Made by a program: the position numbers and the translations under genes | The notes under the pieces: generated by a model | What the model saw: the letters and a program-made list of their open reading frames with translations, nothing else | Database searches by the model: none | What the model was told of the DNA's origin: nothing | DNA from: Vibrio salilacus | GTDB taxonomy: Bacteria; Pseudomonadota; Gammaproteobacteria; Enterobacterales; Vibrionaceae | NCBI RefSeq assembly: GCF_002811245.1 | Contig: NZ_NIVQ01000009.1 | Coordinates: forward strand, 1-64,000 | DNA: 64,000 bases | Direction: 5' to 3' | In this document: positions 9,556-18,655 of the stretch, piece after piece | Position numbering within the stretch: position 1 is the stretch's first letter | Layout of the letters: every line of letters starts with the position of its first letter

Positions 9556-12500
9556 TTGAAGAAACTATTACTGATACTCTACATGTTTTTATTTAGTGTA
9601 GAGGTTCAGGCATTGAATACCTCACCCAAAGTTTTTTATCCACTCCCCAGTTTGGCTGAGGGAAAAGTCTTTGCAGCTAAAAACTTATTTCGTGCCGATG
9701 GCGGCGGCATCTGGCTGCAGGATGTACGCAATCAAGTGCTGTTTTTTGACGGCCAACATATCATGCCGAAGTGGGGCTCCGCCCTTGAGCACGATGCAGA
9801 GCAGATCGCCTTTGCAGACAATGCTTTTTGGACCGTTTTTCAAAACGAACTCTATCGAACGGTACCTAATCAGGAAAAGCAGCTGGTTTTAAACTTGACT
9901 CCCGGAACTGAAATTCTTTCTATTGGCACCTCACAACGCTTTATTTGGCTCACTGATCAGCACAACTTTTATACCTATCTTATTGATACTGGTGAACTAA
10001 CTCAATACTCACTCACTGAACTCTATCAATATAATCAGGCTGCGAAAATTACGATAAACGACGCCAAACTGGTTCATTCAAAGTGGGTGTTAGCGACCAA
10101 TTCTGGCGTGTTTCTTTCACAGCAGCAGACGTTTAAACATGTCACTAGTTCAGGCAGTCATTACGCCGAGACACTCTATTTTTCTGCAGCACGAAACGAA
10201 CTGGTGGTAGGAAGCTTAAATGGTGCACTGGTATTCGATATTTATAATCCGCATAAACCAGTCAAGCGCATTTCACATGACCATGTATTGAGTATTACTG
10301 AAACCGATCAAGAATATTGGATTGGTACTGAGAAAGGGTTGTTCATCTATACCTTTAGTCGTGATGAAACTCGTCAATTTGATCAAGGCTTTTGGACTGG
10401 AAATAAACTTACTGGTGAGAAAATCTATGCGTTGCTCAATGATCATCGTGGTGGGGTATGGATAGCTACTGAGCGGGGAGTACGTTATTTCTCGACTTTT
10501 TCACGCCACTTTGTACGCTATGCATACTTACCCACCAGTTATGGCCGAAATAGAGAAGTAGCGATAAAACTGCAAAGCGCCTCGACGCAAGATGGCTACT
10601 GGATGTTGACCAATCGCGGCATCTATCGTCTTGGGACAAGTGACCTTGAACCAAGGAAATTAGTTTACCAAGGTAAAGTGAATGACTTCGAACAGCGTAA
10701 CGGCATTTTATGGCTCGCCACCGGGCAGGGTATTGTCGGTATTGATTCTGTTACTGGAGAGAGGATTGACACTGATTTACCAAAAATACTAAAACAGAGC
10801 GATGTGCGCTTTATTGAGTTCGATGAGCATAATATATTGTGGGGAGCAAGCAATAACCAGTTATGGAGCTATCACCTAACAAGTAGACAATATACCTCAT
10901 ATGGCTCGGAATGGATGATTGAACAATACTTGCCTGCGCAATTGACGCATATGTTTGTCACTCATCAAGGCTATCTGACCCTAGGGACGGAACACGGTGT
11001 CTACTTATTGCGTGATGGTAAGGTGCGATTTTCCGGAGAAAGTCTGACCTATGGCGAGGTGATTGACATTGAACAGATCTCAGATAGTGAGCTGTGGGTT
11101 GCCGGTCGTTATGGTGCTTACAGGTTCGACATCGACAGTCAACAGACTCAACCGCTAACTATGGTGGATGGGCATGTTACTCCCAAGTGTTTACTAAAAA
11201 ACAAGACGGGAGTGTGGTTAACCTCGTCGAGTGGATTATCCAGATACTCAGAATCAGGACGATTTGAAAGTCATTACGGTGAACCTCTAGGTTTGATTAA
11301 CAATGAGTTTATTTCAGCACTTTGTAGCTACAGTAGTGGTAGTAAAGAGACATTATTGTTGGGTGCCCGCAACACATTCGTCGAAATTGATACCCGTCAA
11401 CTTAATGATAGCGTGCTGCCAAAAGCCGAAGTTATCTTCAGTAAAATTAAACAAAATCAACAGTTGTATTCACTCGGTAACACCGTCCAATCTCCGTTGG
11501 AGTTAAGTAAGGGAGATTCGCTATTTTTCCAATTTGGTATTGTACCGAGCTCAAGTAACCTCGATCTTGAGTACCGACTCGTTCGTGATGAAACATGGAC
11601 AATGCTTGATGGGGCGACACTCTCTATTGAACATTTAAAGCCTGGTCGATATACCCTCGAAGTGCGCGCACTGCGTAATGGGGTTGAACAGAGTAACATT
11701 AAGCATTTTGATTTTACGGTCAAGGAGCCATGGTATACGTCATATTATGCTGGGGTGATGTATGTGCTACTAACGATGGTCATTGTTTCTGCCATCGTTT
11801 TTTGGCGTTCACGTATTATGTCTAAATCAAATCGTGAATTGCGAGCACAAGTGGCACTAAAAACCAATCAGCTTCGCCATCAAAGCCATGTTCTGATCGA
11901 TAACAATCAGCAGTTACGTAAACAACTGCAGGTGCGAGGGTTAATTTATATCGAGTCTATTCATGCGTTGCGTGACAAGTTGTTGAATAAAACGGATAGA
12001 AAAGACATCAATCAATCAGCGGTAGACTATCTGGCTAAACAACTTGATCTATTGGTCAATATACGTTCGACTAATGGTCAGGCTTTACCTGTGTATAATC
12101 TCAGTTTGATCGTTCAATCGGTACTACGTGGCTGGCAAAAGGAGCTCGATAGAGCGGGCGTTCACGTCGATATAGAGGTGAGTGATGGCTTCTATATCAG
12201 TCTTAAAGTCTTCAACCTTGATGAGATATTTAATTTTATCTTCGATGGTATCGTCAAGCGTTGCTATCGCAACCAAACCGTAGTGATCCAGTTGACCCGA
12301 AGAGATGATTGGGTCACGCTTTCTATGCTTGACCAAGGCTACGCACCTGAGCAAAGCGAGTCAACCCATACCTACGGCTTAGTAGACTTGGTGGCGCAAA
12401 GTGGTGGTAAAATCTATAGCCACTCTTCAGCAGAACGTAACTTGCTGCAGTTATCTTGGCCAATCAGCGAAGTATTTGAAGAGAAATCAACGGCCACTGC

Positions 12501-12861
12501 ACAGCAGAATGCGTCAAAAGAGGGCAGATTGCAGTACGACCCGTGGTTAGAAAAGTTGGTAGACTTGGTTGAAAAGCAGTACACGGAGCCTGAGTTTAGC
12601 ACTTCCGTTGCGGCTAAAAAGCTCTACATCTCAGAACGCAGCCTGCAACGTCGGGTCAAGTCGGCTTTTGATAAAACCTTCACTGAATATCTCAACGATA
12701 CGCGTTTAGATCACGCTTGCCGTAGATTACTAGCTGGCGGAAAGGTTTCGGATGTCGCATTTGAGTGCGGGTTTAATGATCCTTCTTACTTTAGTCAACG
12801 TTTCAAGCATCGGTTTGGAATGTCACCGACACAGTTTGTCGAGCAACAAGATGATGTTTAA
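9556..12861 (+). CDS. Membrane-anchored sensor/AraC-family transcriptional regulator
   Basis: 1101 residues starting at TTG with AAGGA 10 bases upstream; the TTG start gives a proper signal peptide (MKKLLLILYMFLFSVEVQA). Residues about 30-640 carry repeated beta-propeller blades of the two-component-regulator type (repeats such as GGVWIATERGVRYF and LWLATGQGIVGID). A Y_Y_Y-like module follows near 640-720. One membrane helix lies near 730-752. A cytoplasmic region resembling a degenerate histidine kinase (no clear H-box, weak ATP-binding part) leads to a C-terminal AraC HTH (about residues 1000-1097, with FECGFNDPSYFSQRFKHRFG). No receiver domain is seen. It is likely a one-protein periplasmic-signal-to-DNA regulator. 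Its ligand and targets are unknown. Confidence 0.85.
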   Translation: MKKLLLILYMFLFSVEVQALNTSPKVFYPLPSLAEGKVFAAKNLFRADGGGIWLQDVRNQVLFFDGQHIMPKWGSALEHDAEQIAFADNAFWTVFQNELYRTVPNQEKQLVLNLTPGTEILSIGTSQRFIWLTDQHNFYTYLIDTGELTQYSLTELYQYNQAAKITINDAKLVHSKWVLATNSGVFLSQQQTFKHVTSSGSHYAETLYFSAARNELVVGSLNGALVFDIYNPHKPVKRISHDHVLSITETDQEYWIGTEKGLFIYTFSRDETRQFDQGFWTGNKLTGEKIYALLNDHRGGVWIATERGVRYFSTFSRHFVRYAYLPTSYGRNREVAIKLQSASTQDGYWMLTNRGIYRLGTSDLEPRKLVYQGKVNDFEQRNGILWLATGQGIVGIDSVTGERIDTDLPKILKQSDVRFIEFDEHNILWGASNNQLWSYHLTSRQYTSYGSEWMIEQYLPAQLTHMFVTHQGYLTLGTEHGVYLLRDGKVRFSGESLTYGEVIDIEQISDSELWVAGRYGAYRFDIDSQQTQPLTMVDGHVTPKCLLKNKTGVWLTSSSGLSRYSESGRFESHYGEPLGLINNEFISALCSYSSGSKETLLLGARNTFVEIDTRQLNDSVLPKAEVIFSKIKQNQQLYSLGNTVQSPLELSKGDSLFFQFGIVPSSSNLDLEYRLVRDETWTMLDGATLSIEHLKPGRYTLEVRALRNGVEQSNIKHFDFTVKEPWYTSYYAGVMYVLLTMVIVSAIVFWRSRIMSKSNRELRAQVALKTNQLRHQSHVLIDNNQQLRKQLQVRGLIYIESIHALRDKLLNKTDRKDINQSAVDYLAKQLDLLVNIRSTNGQALPVYNLSLIVQSVLRGWQKELDRAGVHVDIEVSDGFYISLKVFNLDEIFNFIFDGIVKRCYRNQTVVIQLTRRDDWVTLSMLDQGYAPEQSESTHTYGLVDLVAQSGGKIYSHSSAERNLLQLSWPISEVFEEKSTATAQQNASKEGRLQYDPWLEKLVDLVEKQYTEPEFSTSVAAKKLYISERSLQRRVKSAFDKTFTEYLNDTRLDHACRRLLAGGKVSDVAFECGFNDPSYFSQRFKHRFGMSPTQFVEQQDDV

Positions 12862-12899
12862 TACGTTAGTTAGTGTGATTAAAGTGGAATTAATTGAAA

Positions 12900-13080
12900 A
12901 GCAGGAGAGAGAAGAAAAAAATTCGTGGTACAGCCGGGGAGGCCATACCACGGGTGCCAATGACACCTTCGCTTGCTGCCGGAGTGGTGCTGTTTGCACC
13001 ACATCTGGAATTTAAATGTTGTTGCCTTAAGGTTGTAGCCTCTCGACGGGATTAACTATAATCCGACAGACTTTTTTTAT
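12900..13080 (+). ncRNA. Candidate structured RNA (unassigned)
   Basis: Four hairpins lie within 140 bases. HP1 (12925-12951) has GTGGTA/TACCAC plus GCC/GGC around a GGGGA loop. HP2 (12953-12967) has GGTG/CACC. HP3 (12984-13002) has GTGGTGC/GCACCAC around TGTTT. HP4 (13049-13064) has GGATTA/TAATCC, followed seven bases later by seven Ts. The segment is more GC-rich than the flanking DNA. I do not recognise a known riboswitch or sRNA family. Strand is assumed plus because HP4 and the T run read as a weak terminator that way. Confidence 0.35.
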
Positions 13081-13268
13081 TTATAAAATTAACGCCAAGT
13101 TAGTATAAGAAAAACGACACAAGGTTAAACTTCTGATTTTTAATACTTTATTTCTATTTTTATCTTTTTTAATACCACTCCAAGTAAAGAAACCACCTAG
13201 ATTAGTGTGTCTTTGACGTAATTAACGGAGATTTTTTTGACGTTTTTACCTTTCTATACTTGCAAACA

Positions 13269-13282
13269 TTGATTTCAAACAA
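13269..13282 (+). promoter_or_regulatory. FNR-like site of feoABC
   Basis: TTGAT-TTCA-AACAA matches the FNR consensus TTGATNNNNATCAA at nine of ten fixed bases. Its centre is about 41 bases before the start expected from the -10 TATTAT (13305-13310), the class II activator position. Ferrous iron uptake is FNR-activated in E. coli. Confidence 0.6.
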
Positions 13283-13304
13283 GATTATTCGCTAGGTATA
13301 CCGT

Positions 13305-13340
13305 TATTATTGCAATCAGTAATAGAAATACTTCTCATTT
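13305..13340 (+). promoter_or_regulatory. feo promoter -10 and Fur-like box
   Basis: TATTAT at 13305-13310 is the likely -10. AATAGAAATACTTCTCATTT (13321-13340) matches the Fur consensus AATGATAATGATTATCATTT at 14 of 20 bases. It would cover the first transcribed bases, so iron-loaded Fur could block transcription. Confidence 0.55.
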
Positions 13341-13359
13341 ATATCCAAATGGCTTGTTT

Positions 13360-13587
13360 ATGAAACTATCACAGCTACAGCAAGGGCAAAAAGCGACGAT
13401 CATTGGCTTTGAACAACTGTCAAATGATGTCAGAAAGAAATTGATGGTAATGGGCTTATTGCCACAAACGCCAGTAAGATTAGTCCGTCGGGCTCCAATG
13501 GGAGATCCGCTTCAAGTTGAAGTCCGTGGTATTTCACTTGCAGTACGCACCAATATCGCAGATTCAATTGTTGTGGAGAAGAGCTGA
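13360..13587 (+). CDS. feoA: Ferrous iron transport protein FeoA
   Basis: 75 residues, a small SH3-like cytoplasmic protein needed for FeoB function. The sequence has the usual LxxLxxGxxATI start and the VMGLLP block before the C-terminal strand. A TTG two codons upstream is in frame, but the ATG at 13360 fits the family start MKLSQL. The stop overlaps the feoB ATG by one base, so translation is coupled. First gene of feoABC. Confidence 0.95.
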   Translation: MKLSQLQQGQKATIIGFEQLSNDVRKKLMVMGLLPQTPVRLVRRAPMGDPLQVEVRGISLAVRTNIADSIVVEKS

Positions 13588-15863
13588 TGCAATATTCTAT
13601 TCTAACCGTAGGTAACCCAAATAGTGGTAAAACGACGCTATTTAATGGTTTAACGGGCGCGAAGCAACAAGTGGGGAACTGGGCCGGTGTTACGGTCGAG
13701 AAAAAAACCGGACGTTATACTCATGCGGGAGACGAATTTTCATTGATGGATCTGCCAGGTATTTATGCTCTCGATAGTGGTAATGATGGCAATAGTATCG
13801 ATGAATCGATCGCATCACGCGCGGTATTAACGCATCCGGCCGATCTGATAATTAATGTTGTCGACGCGACTTGTTTAGAACGCAGCCTATATATGACATT
13901 GCAACTGCGTGAGCTTGGACGACCAATGATGGTGGTTTTAAATAAGATGGATGCGCTCAAGCGCGAGCGTCAAAGCATCGACATTAAAGCGCTAGAAAAA
14001 GCCTTGGGCTGTCCTGTGGTGGCCATTTCAGCCAACAATAAGTCGCAAGTGGCGTATTTTAAAGAGCGTTTGCATAAAGCGCTTGTTCTTGGTGTAGCCT
14101 TGGACGAATTGCAACTCGATTATGGTCACGAGTTTGAATCTGCCATCGCACAAGTGGAAACGAGTTTTGATCAGCCGACGCAAGTGGCGCAGCGCGCATT
14201 GGCTATTCGAGCCTTGGAAAACGATCTATTGGTTTTAAATCGCTTGGCCCAACCACAACGTGAAACGATTCAAGCAACCCAAAATCGAGTAGGGCTTGAT
14301 ATTGACTTGTTGGTGGCCGATGTTAAATACACTTTTTTGCATCAATTATGTCAACGAGTACGTCGGTCACAAGCTAAGTTGAGCCATAGCTTTACCGAAA
14401 AAGTCGATAATGTCATCCTTAACAAATGGGTTGGCGTTCCCTTCTTTTTTATTGTTATGTACTGCATGTTCATGTTTTCAATCAACATTGGTAGTGGATT
14501 TATCGATTTTTTCGATATTGGTGTCGGGGCCATTTTGGTTGATGGCGGCCATTATCTACTCGATGATCATTTACCAGTTTGGTTAGTTACGCTGATTGCT
14601 AACGGTGTAGGCGGCGGTGTTCAAACGGTCGCAACCTTTATTCCTGTGATTGCTTGCCTTTACCTATTTTTAGCGGTATTGGAAAGTTCAGGTTACATGT
14701 CGCGTGCGGCTTTCGTCCTCGACAAAGTAATGCAAAAGATTGGTTTACCTGGTAAAGCATTTGTACCGCTAGTTCTTGGCTTTGGTTGTAATGTGCCTTC
14801 TATTATGGCGACGCGAACTCTAGATCAAGAGCGTGAGCGTAAACTTGCCGCTTCTATGGCTCCTTTTATGTCGTGTGGCGCACGTTTACCTGTTTATGCT
14901 TTATTCGCCGCGGCTTTCTTTCCACAAAGTGGTCAAAATATTGTATTTGCTTTGTATCTATTGGGTATTGCCGCCGCTGTATTTACCGGGTTTGTACTGA
15001 AGAAAACCCTGTATCCGGGTTCAAGTGATAGCTTAGTGATGGAAATGCCGGATTATGAGCTACCCACTGTGCGTAATGTTGTTCTTAAAACCTGGCAAAA
15101 ACTTAAACGGTTCATTCTTGGTGCGGGTAAAACCATTGTTGTGGTTGTTACTATCTTGAGTTTTTTAAACTCAGTAGGTACCGATGGTAGTTTTGGTAAT
15201 GAAGACAGCGAGAATTCTGTCTTATCCAAAGCATCGCAAATGGTTACACCTGTGTTTGCTCCTATGGGGATTAAAGAAGACAACTGGCCTGCGACGGTTG
15301 GTATCATTACTGGTATTTTTGCCAAAGAAGCGGTAGTGGGCACACTAAATAGTCTGTATGCACCGAGTGAAGGTGAAGCAGAAGAATATGATTTACTGGC
15401 AAGTCTAGAACAAGCGGTGATGTCAATTCCTGACAACTTAGCCAATCTGAGTTACTCCGATCCGCTCGGGATTGAAGTTGGCGATCTTTCTGATAGTCAA
15501 ACCGTGGCAGCGGAACAAGACGTCGACAGTTCGATCTTTGGCAACCTTAAAGGTTATTTTGCTTCAAGTAGTGCCGCATTCGCTTATCTGATCTTTATCT
15601 TACTCTATACACCGTGTGTCGCAGCAATGGGAGCCTATGTGCGCGAGTTTGGCTCGACTTATGCCAAATTTATTGCTCTCTGGACGATGGGCTTAGCGTA
15701 TGGTGGAGCAACCCTGTTCTATCAGGTCACCCACTTTATGGATCATCCGCTCTCAAGTGTTGGTTGGATCGTGGCGATTGCCGCCATTGGGCTGGTAACT
15801 TACCGCATGCTTAAATCTCGTGGTGCTCGTCAGTCTGAGTTGATAGAGGTTGCTGCACTATGA
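13587..15863 (+). CDS. feoB: Ferrous iron transporter FeoB
   Basis: 758 residues. The N-terminal G domain has G1 GNPNSGKTT (residues 9-17), G3 DLPG (55-58) and G4 NKMD (118-121). A helical GDI-like region and the membrane domain with two Gate motifs follow, including GFGCNVPSIMATRT and FMSCGARLPVYALF with their conserved cysteines. FeoB moves Fe2+ across the inner membrane. A hydrophilic insert (about residues 580-650) lies between late membrane segments. It overlaps feoC by 4 bp. Confidence 0.98.
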   Translation: MQYSILTVGNPNSGKTTLFNGLTGAKQQVGNWAGVTVEKKTGRYTHAGDEFSLMDLPGIYALDSGNDGNSIDESIASRAVLTHPADLIINVVDATCLERSLYMTLQLRELGRPMMVVLNKMDALKRERQSIDIKALEKALGCPVVAISANNKSQVAYFKERLHKALVLGVALDELQLDYGHEFESAIAQVETSFDQPTQVAQRALAIRALENDLLVLNRLAQPQRETIQATQNRVGLDIDLLVADVKYTFLHQLCQRVRRSQAKLSHSFTEKVDNVILNKWVGVPFFFIVMYCMFMFSINIGSGFIDFFDIGVGAILVDGGHYLLDDHLPVWLVTLIANGVGGGVQTVATFIPVIACLYLFLAVLESSGYMSRAAFVLDKVMQKIGLPGKAFVPLVLGFGCNVPSIMATRTLDQERERKLAASMAPFMSCGARLPVYALFAAAFFPQSGQNIVFALYLLGIAAAVFTGFVLKKTLYPGSSDSLVMEMPDYELPTVRNVVLKTWQKLKRFILGAGKTIVVVVTILSFLNSVGTDGSFGNEDSENSVLSKASQMVTPVFAPMGIKEDNWPATVGIITGIFAKEAVVGTLNSLYAPSEGEAEEYDLLASLEQAVMSIPDNLANLSYSDPLGIEVGDLSDSQTVAAEQDVDSSIFGNLKGYFASSSAAFAYLIFILLYTPCVAAMGAYVREFGSTYAKFIALWTMGLAYGGATLFYQVTHFMDHPLSSVGWIVAIAAIGLVTYRMLKSRGARQSELIEVAAL

Positions 15864-16090
15864 TTCTTGCTCAATTAAAAGCGTATCTTGATCAACACGC
15901 GAGTGTTAGCCGAAAAGAGCTAGCGAAACAGTTTGACCTTAGTGAAGATGGCGTTGATGCGATGCTTTCGGTATGGATAAGAAAGGGGCGAATTTCTCGT
16001 TTGGTCGATACCAACGAGAAACAGAAAGTAATTAGGGTGCGCTACACTTGTATTGATAGTAATGCGCTCTCATTGACCGTCACCATGTAA
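15860..16090 (+). CDS. feoC: FeoC-like winged-helix protein
   Basis: 76 residues with a winged-helix fold suggested by the helix-turn-helix SRKELAKQFDLSEDGVDAML. Enterobacterial FeoC carries a cluster of cysteines thought to hold an Fe-S centre; here only one cysteine is present, so that function is unlikely. In Vibrio, FeoC is reported to support the Feo complex. It overlaps feoB by 4 bp (ATGA) and is followed by a terminator. Confidence 0.88.
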   Translation: MILAQLKAYLDQHASVSRKELAKQFDLSEDGVDAMLSVWIRKGRISRLVDTNEKQKVIRVRYTCIDSNALSLTVTM

Positions 16091-16099
16091 TAAGGATTA

Positions 16100-16127
16100 A
16101 AAAGCCGCTCTTGATGAGCGGTTTTGT
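16100..16127. terminator. Terminator after feoC (bidirectional)
   Basis: AAAGCCGCTC and GAGCGGTTTT pair around TTGAT, with A and T tracts on both sides. It serves feoABC and probably the convergent HIT gene, whose stop is at 16128. Confidence 0.8.
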
Positions 16128-16556
16128 TTAATTGGGAGTAAACAGAGAACTGAGTGACAGAACATTGCGAATACGAGTCTGCAGCTGAGCTTGCTCCTGC
16201 TCGTTACGCTGTTCACCACGAGTGTTCCCCCACACAGGGCCGGGCCAGGCGATATCGTCCTTAAAGCGCGCAATATGATGGATATGCAGTTGTGGCACCA
16301 TATTTCCTAGTGTGCCAAGGTTCAATTTGTCAGGACGAAACGTTGCCTCAAGTGCTTGGCTAACCGCTTGTGACTCATACAGAAATTGCTGCTGCTCTTG
16401 CATTGGCAAATGGTGTAACTCTTTGAGTTGTTCGCGCTTAGGTACCAGTATTACCCAAGGCACTGCATTGTCTTTGTGCAGCAGAGCGACACAAAGCGAG
16501 AAGTGCCCGATCACGGTCGTATCTTGCGCGAGTTGAGGGTGGAGTTCAAAGCTCAT
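16128..16556 (-). CDS. HIT-family nucleotide-binding protein
   Basis: 142 residues. The family motif is LHIHHIAR near residue 98, the histidine triad-like site used to hydrolyse or transfer nucleotides. The open frame extends 23 codons upstream, but the ATG at 16556 is preferred: the family begins MSFELHPQL and GGAAC lies before it, while the extension enters the terminator of argS. The exact substrate is not known. It lies downstream of argS but is separated by a strong terminator. Confidence 0.88.
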   Translation of the reverse strand: MSFELHPQLAQDTTVIGHFSLCVALLHKDNAVPWVILVPKREQLKELHHLPMQEQQQFLYESQAVSQALEATFRPDKLNLGTLGNMVPQLHIHHIARFKDDIAWPGPVWGNTRGEQRNEQEQAQLQTRIRNVLSLSSLFTPN

Positions 16557-16606
16557 GATAGTGTTCCAATTAGAGAGTAATGTGAAGAGTATACGCCAAA
16601 TAAAAC

Positions 16607-16636
16607 AAAAGGTTGGCGCTCTCACGCCAACCTTTT
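16607..16636 (-). terminator. Terminator after argS
   Basis: AAAAGGTTGGCG (16607-16618) and CGCCAACCTTTT (16625-16636) form a perfect 12-bp stem with a 6-nt loop and flanking A and T runs. On the minus strand it follows argS and precedes the HIT gene. Confidence 0.85.
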
Positions 16637-16642
16637 AATTTA

Positions 16643-16670
16643 TCTCGAATCTCGAATCTCGAATCTCGAA
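16643..16670. repeat. Four tandem copies of TCTCGAA
   Basis: The 7-bp unit TCTCGAA is repeated four times without error between the argS stop (16675) and its terminator. Such short repeats change copy number by slippage. It lies in the 3' untranslated part of argS. Confidence 0.9.
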
Positions 16671-16674
16671 TTAC

Positions 16675-18408
16675 TTACATACGTTCAAGGGTTTCAATAC
16701 CCAGTAGCGATAGACCTTGTTTAATGGTTTTCGCTGTGAGTGCTGCAAGCATCAAACGACTCTGCTTGATTGACTCGTCTTCGCTGCTCAAAATAGGGCA
16801 CGCTTCGTAGAAGCTTGAGAACTGACCTGCAAGCTCAAACAGGTAGCTACACATAATATGTGGCTGACCTTCGCGTGCAACAGACTGTACCGCCTCTTCG
16901 AACTGAAGCAATTTAGCAATCAAGGCCTTTTCTTTCTCTTCAGTTACTTTGATGCTACCTTGCAGATCATTCATTGCGATGCCAGCTTTAGCGAAAATAG
17001 ACGCAACACGAGTGTAAGCATATTGCATGTATGGTGCTGTGTTGCCCTCAAAAGCGAGCATGTTGTCCCAGTCGAAAACGTAGTCGGTGGTGCGATGCTT
17101 AGAAAGGTCGGCATATTTAACTGCAGCCATTGCAACAGTGGTCGCAATGTTGGTTTTTTCATTGGAATCCAGTTGCGGGTTCTTCGACTCGATCAGTTTG
17201 ACAGCGCGCTCTTGCGCTTCGTCTAACAAATCAGCCAAGCGAACCGTGCCGCCTGCGCGAGTTTTAAATGGACGTCCATCTTTACCTAGCATCATACCAA
17301 ACGCGTGGTGCTCTAAAGTTACTTCTTCAGGCACATAACCTGCTTTACGAACAATGCTCCAAGCTTGCATTAAATGCTGATGTTGGCGAGAGTCGATGAA
17401 GTAAAGTACGCGATCCGCGCCTAACGTTTCGTAACGGTATTTGGCACACGCTATATCTGTGGTGGTGTATAGGTAGCCACCGTCACGTTTTTGGATGATA
17501 ACGCCCATTGGCTCACCATCTTTGTTCTTGTACTCTTCAAGGAAGACGACTTGAGCGCCATCGTCTTCTTGAGCGATGCCTTTCTCTTTTAAATCCGCAA
17601 CAATACCCGGCAGCATATCGTTGTACATGCTTTCGCCCATGACGTCATCGCGAGTTAGAGAGACATTGAGACGGTCGTAGTTGCGTTGGTTTTGGATCAT
17701 CGTCACGTCAACCAGTTTCTTCCACATATCTGCGCAGTACTGATCGCCACTTTGAAGTTTTACTACATAGCTACGTGCTTTTGCCGCGAACTCTTGATCT
17801 TCATCGTAAAGGGTTTTCGATTCACGGTAGAACGTTTCAAGGTCTGAAAGCTCCATTGAAACTTCGCCTGACTGTTGCTGAACGCGTTCAAGGTTGGCAA
17901 TTAACATACCAAACTGAGTACCCCAGTCACCGATGTGGTTAGCACGAATCACTTTGTGGCCTAAAAACTCAAGCGTACGGACAACCGCATCACCGATGAT
18001 GGTTGAACGTAAGTGGCCAACGTGCATCTCTTTAGCAACGTTAGGAGCTGAGTAGTCTGCGACGATGGTTTGTTGCTCAGCCGCACTCACCCCTAAACGG
18101 GCATCTTGCAGTGCCACTTCGGCTTGTTTTGCTAAGAATTCTTCACTAAGAAAAATATTGATGAAGCCAGGGCCTGCAATTTCTGTTTTGCTAGCGATGC
18201 CATCAAGGTCAAGAACATCCAGTACTTTTTGGGCAAACTCACGTGGGTTAGTACCTAGTTTTTTCGCTACGCCCATCACACCGTTGGCTTGGTAGTCACC
18301 AAACTGTGGTTTTGCTGATTGGCGAACAGCTGCAGGGCTGCCTGCAGGTGCGCCAGCGGCTTCTAAAGCCTGAGATACTTTGTCATTAATAAGTGCTTGG
18401 ATATTCAC
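16675..18408 (-). CDS. argS: Arginyl-tRNA synthetase
   Basis: 577 residues, a class I synthetase that charges tRNA-Arg. The HIGH-type motif is HVGH in MHVGHLRST, and the degenerate KMSKS region [11 protein letters not shown] is typical of ArgS. The N-terminal additional domain and the C-terminal anticodon-binding domain (ending [12 protein letters not shown]) are complete. The frame is open to 18423, but GTG at 18408 is chosen because AAGGA lies 7 bases before it and the family starts MNIQALI. yecM is divergent, as in E. coli. Confidence 0.97.
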   Translation of the reverse strand: MNIQALINDKVSQALEAAGAPAGSPAAVRQSAKPQFGDYQANGVMGVAKKLGTNPREFAQKVLDVLDLDGIASKTEIAGPGFINIFLSEEFLAKQAEVALQDARLGVSAAEQQTIVADYSAPNVAKEMHVGHLRSTIIGDAVVRTLEFLGHKVIRANHIGDWGTQFGMLIANLERVQQQSGEVSMELSDLETFYRESKTLYDEDQEFAAKARSYVVKLQSGDQYCADMWKKLVDVTMIQNQRNYDRLNVSLTRDDVMGESMYNDMLPGIVADLKEKGIAQEDDGAQVVFLEEYKNKDGEPMGVIIQKRDGGYLYTTTDIACAKYRYETLGADRVLYFIDSRQHQHLMQAWSIVRKAGYVPEEVTLEHHAFGMMLGKDGRPFKTRAGGTVRLADLLDEAQERAVKLIESKNPQLDSNEKTNIATTVAMAAVKYADLSKHRTTDYVFDWDNMLAFEGNTAPYMQYAYTRVASIFAKAGIAMNDLQGSIKVTEEKEKALIAKLLQFEEAVQSVAREGQPHIMCSYLFELAGQFSSFYEACPILSSEDESIKQSRLMLAALTAKTIKQGLSLLGIETLERM

Positions 18409-18655
18409 ACGCGGTTCCTTCAATTCTTGGGAATTGGCTAGGTGTACATTCTGATATACTCAGGCTCTTACAGGGATAAGTGCTGAATATTATCCACGGA
18501 GTGGAATCAATGCATACCTGGATTTAGTTGATAAATTCGGCGCACATAATAGCAATTTTATCGGCGCGCACATAGGGAGTTAACTGGGAAATTTTCTACT
18601 TTTACTAGCGATCTTGATACTATTGCGGAGAAATCAACATTTTGGATAGATAAAA

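Larger units (their letters stand above)
12862..13359. other. Non-coding region between the AraC-type gene and feoA
   Basis: No convincing gene is present. The first third holds several hairpins that may belong to a small RNA (separate entry). The middle, about 13080-13260, is very AT-rich with no clear motif. The last 100 bp hold FNR-like and Fur-like sites and the feo promoter. Confidence 0.7.

Noticed and set aside
12752..13015. 87-codon plus-strand frame running from the end of the AraC-type gene into the hairpin region
   Set aside because: It starts inside the real gene in another frame, has no ribosome site and its tail is the hairpin sequence read as protein.
13049..13078. GGATTA/TAATCC hairpin and T run as a strong terminator
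   Set aside because: Seven bases separate the stem from the Ts, so it is at best weak; kept as part of the candidate RNA.
12900..13080. Matching the hairpin segment to a fluoride, glycine, TPP or cyclic-di-GMP riboswitch
   Set aside because: The fixed bases of those classes are not present, although AATGACACC looks a little like part of the fluoride class.
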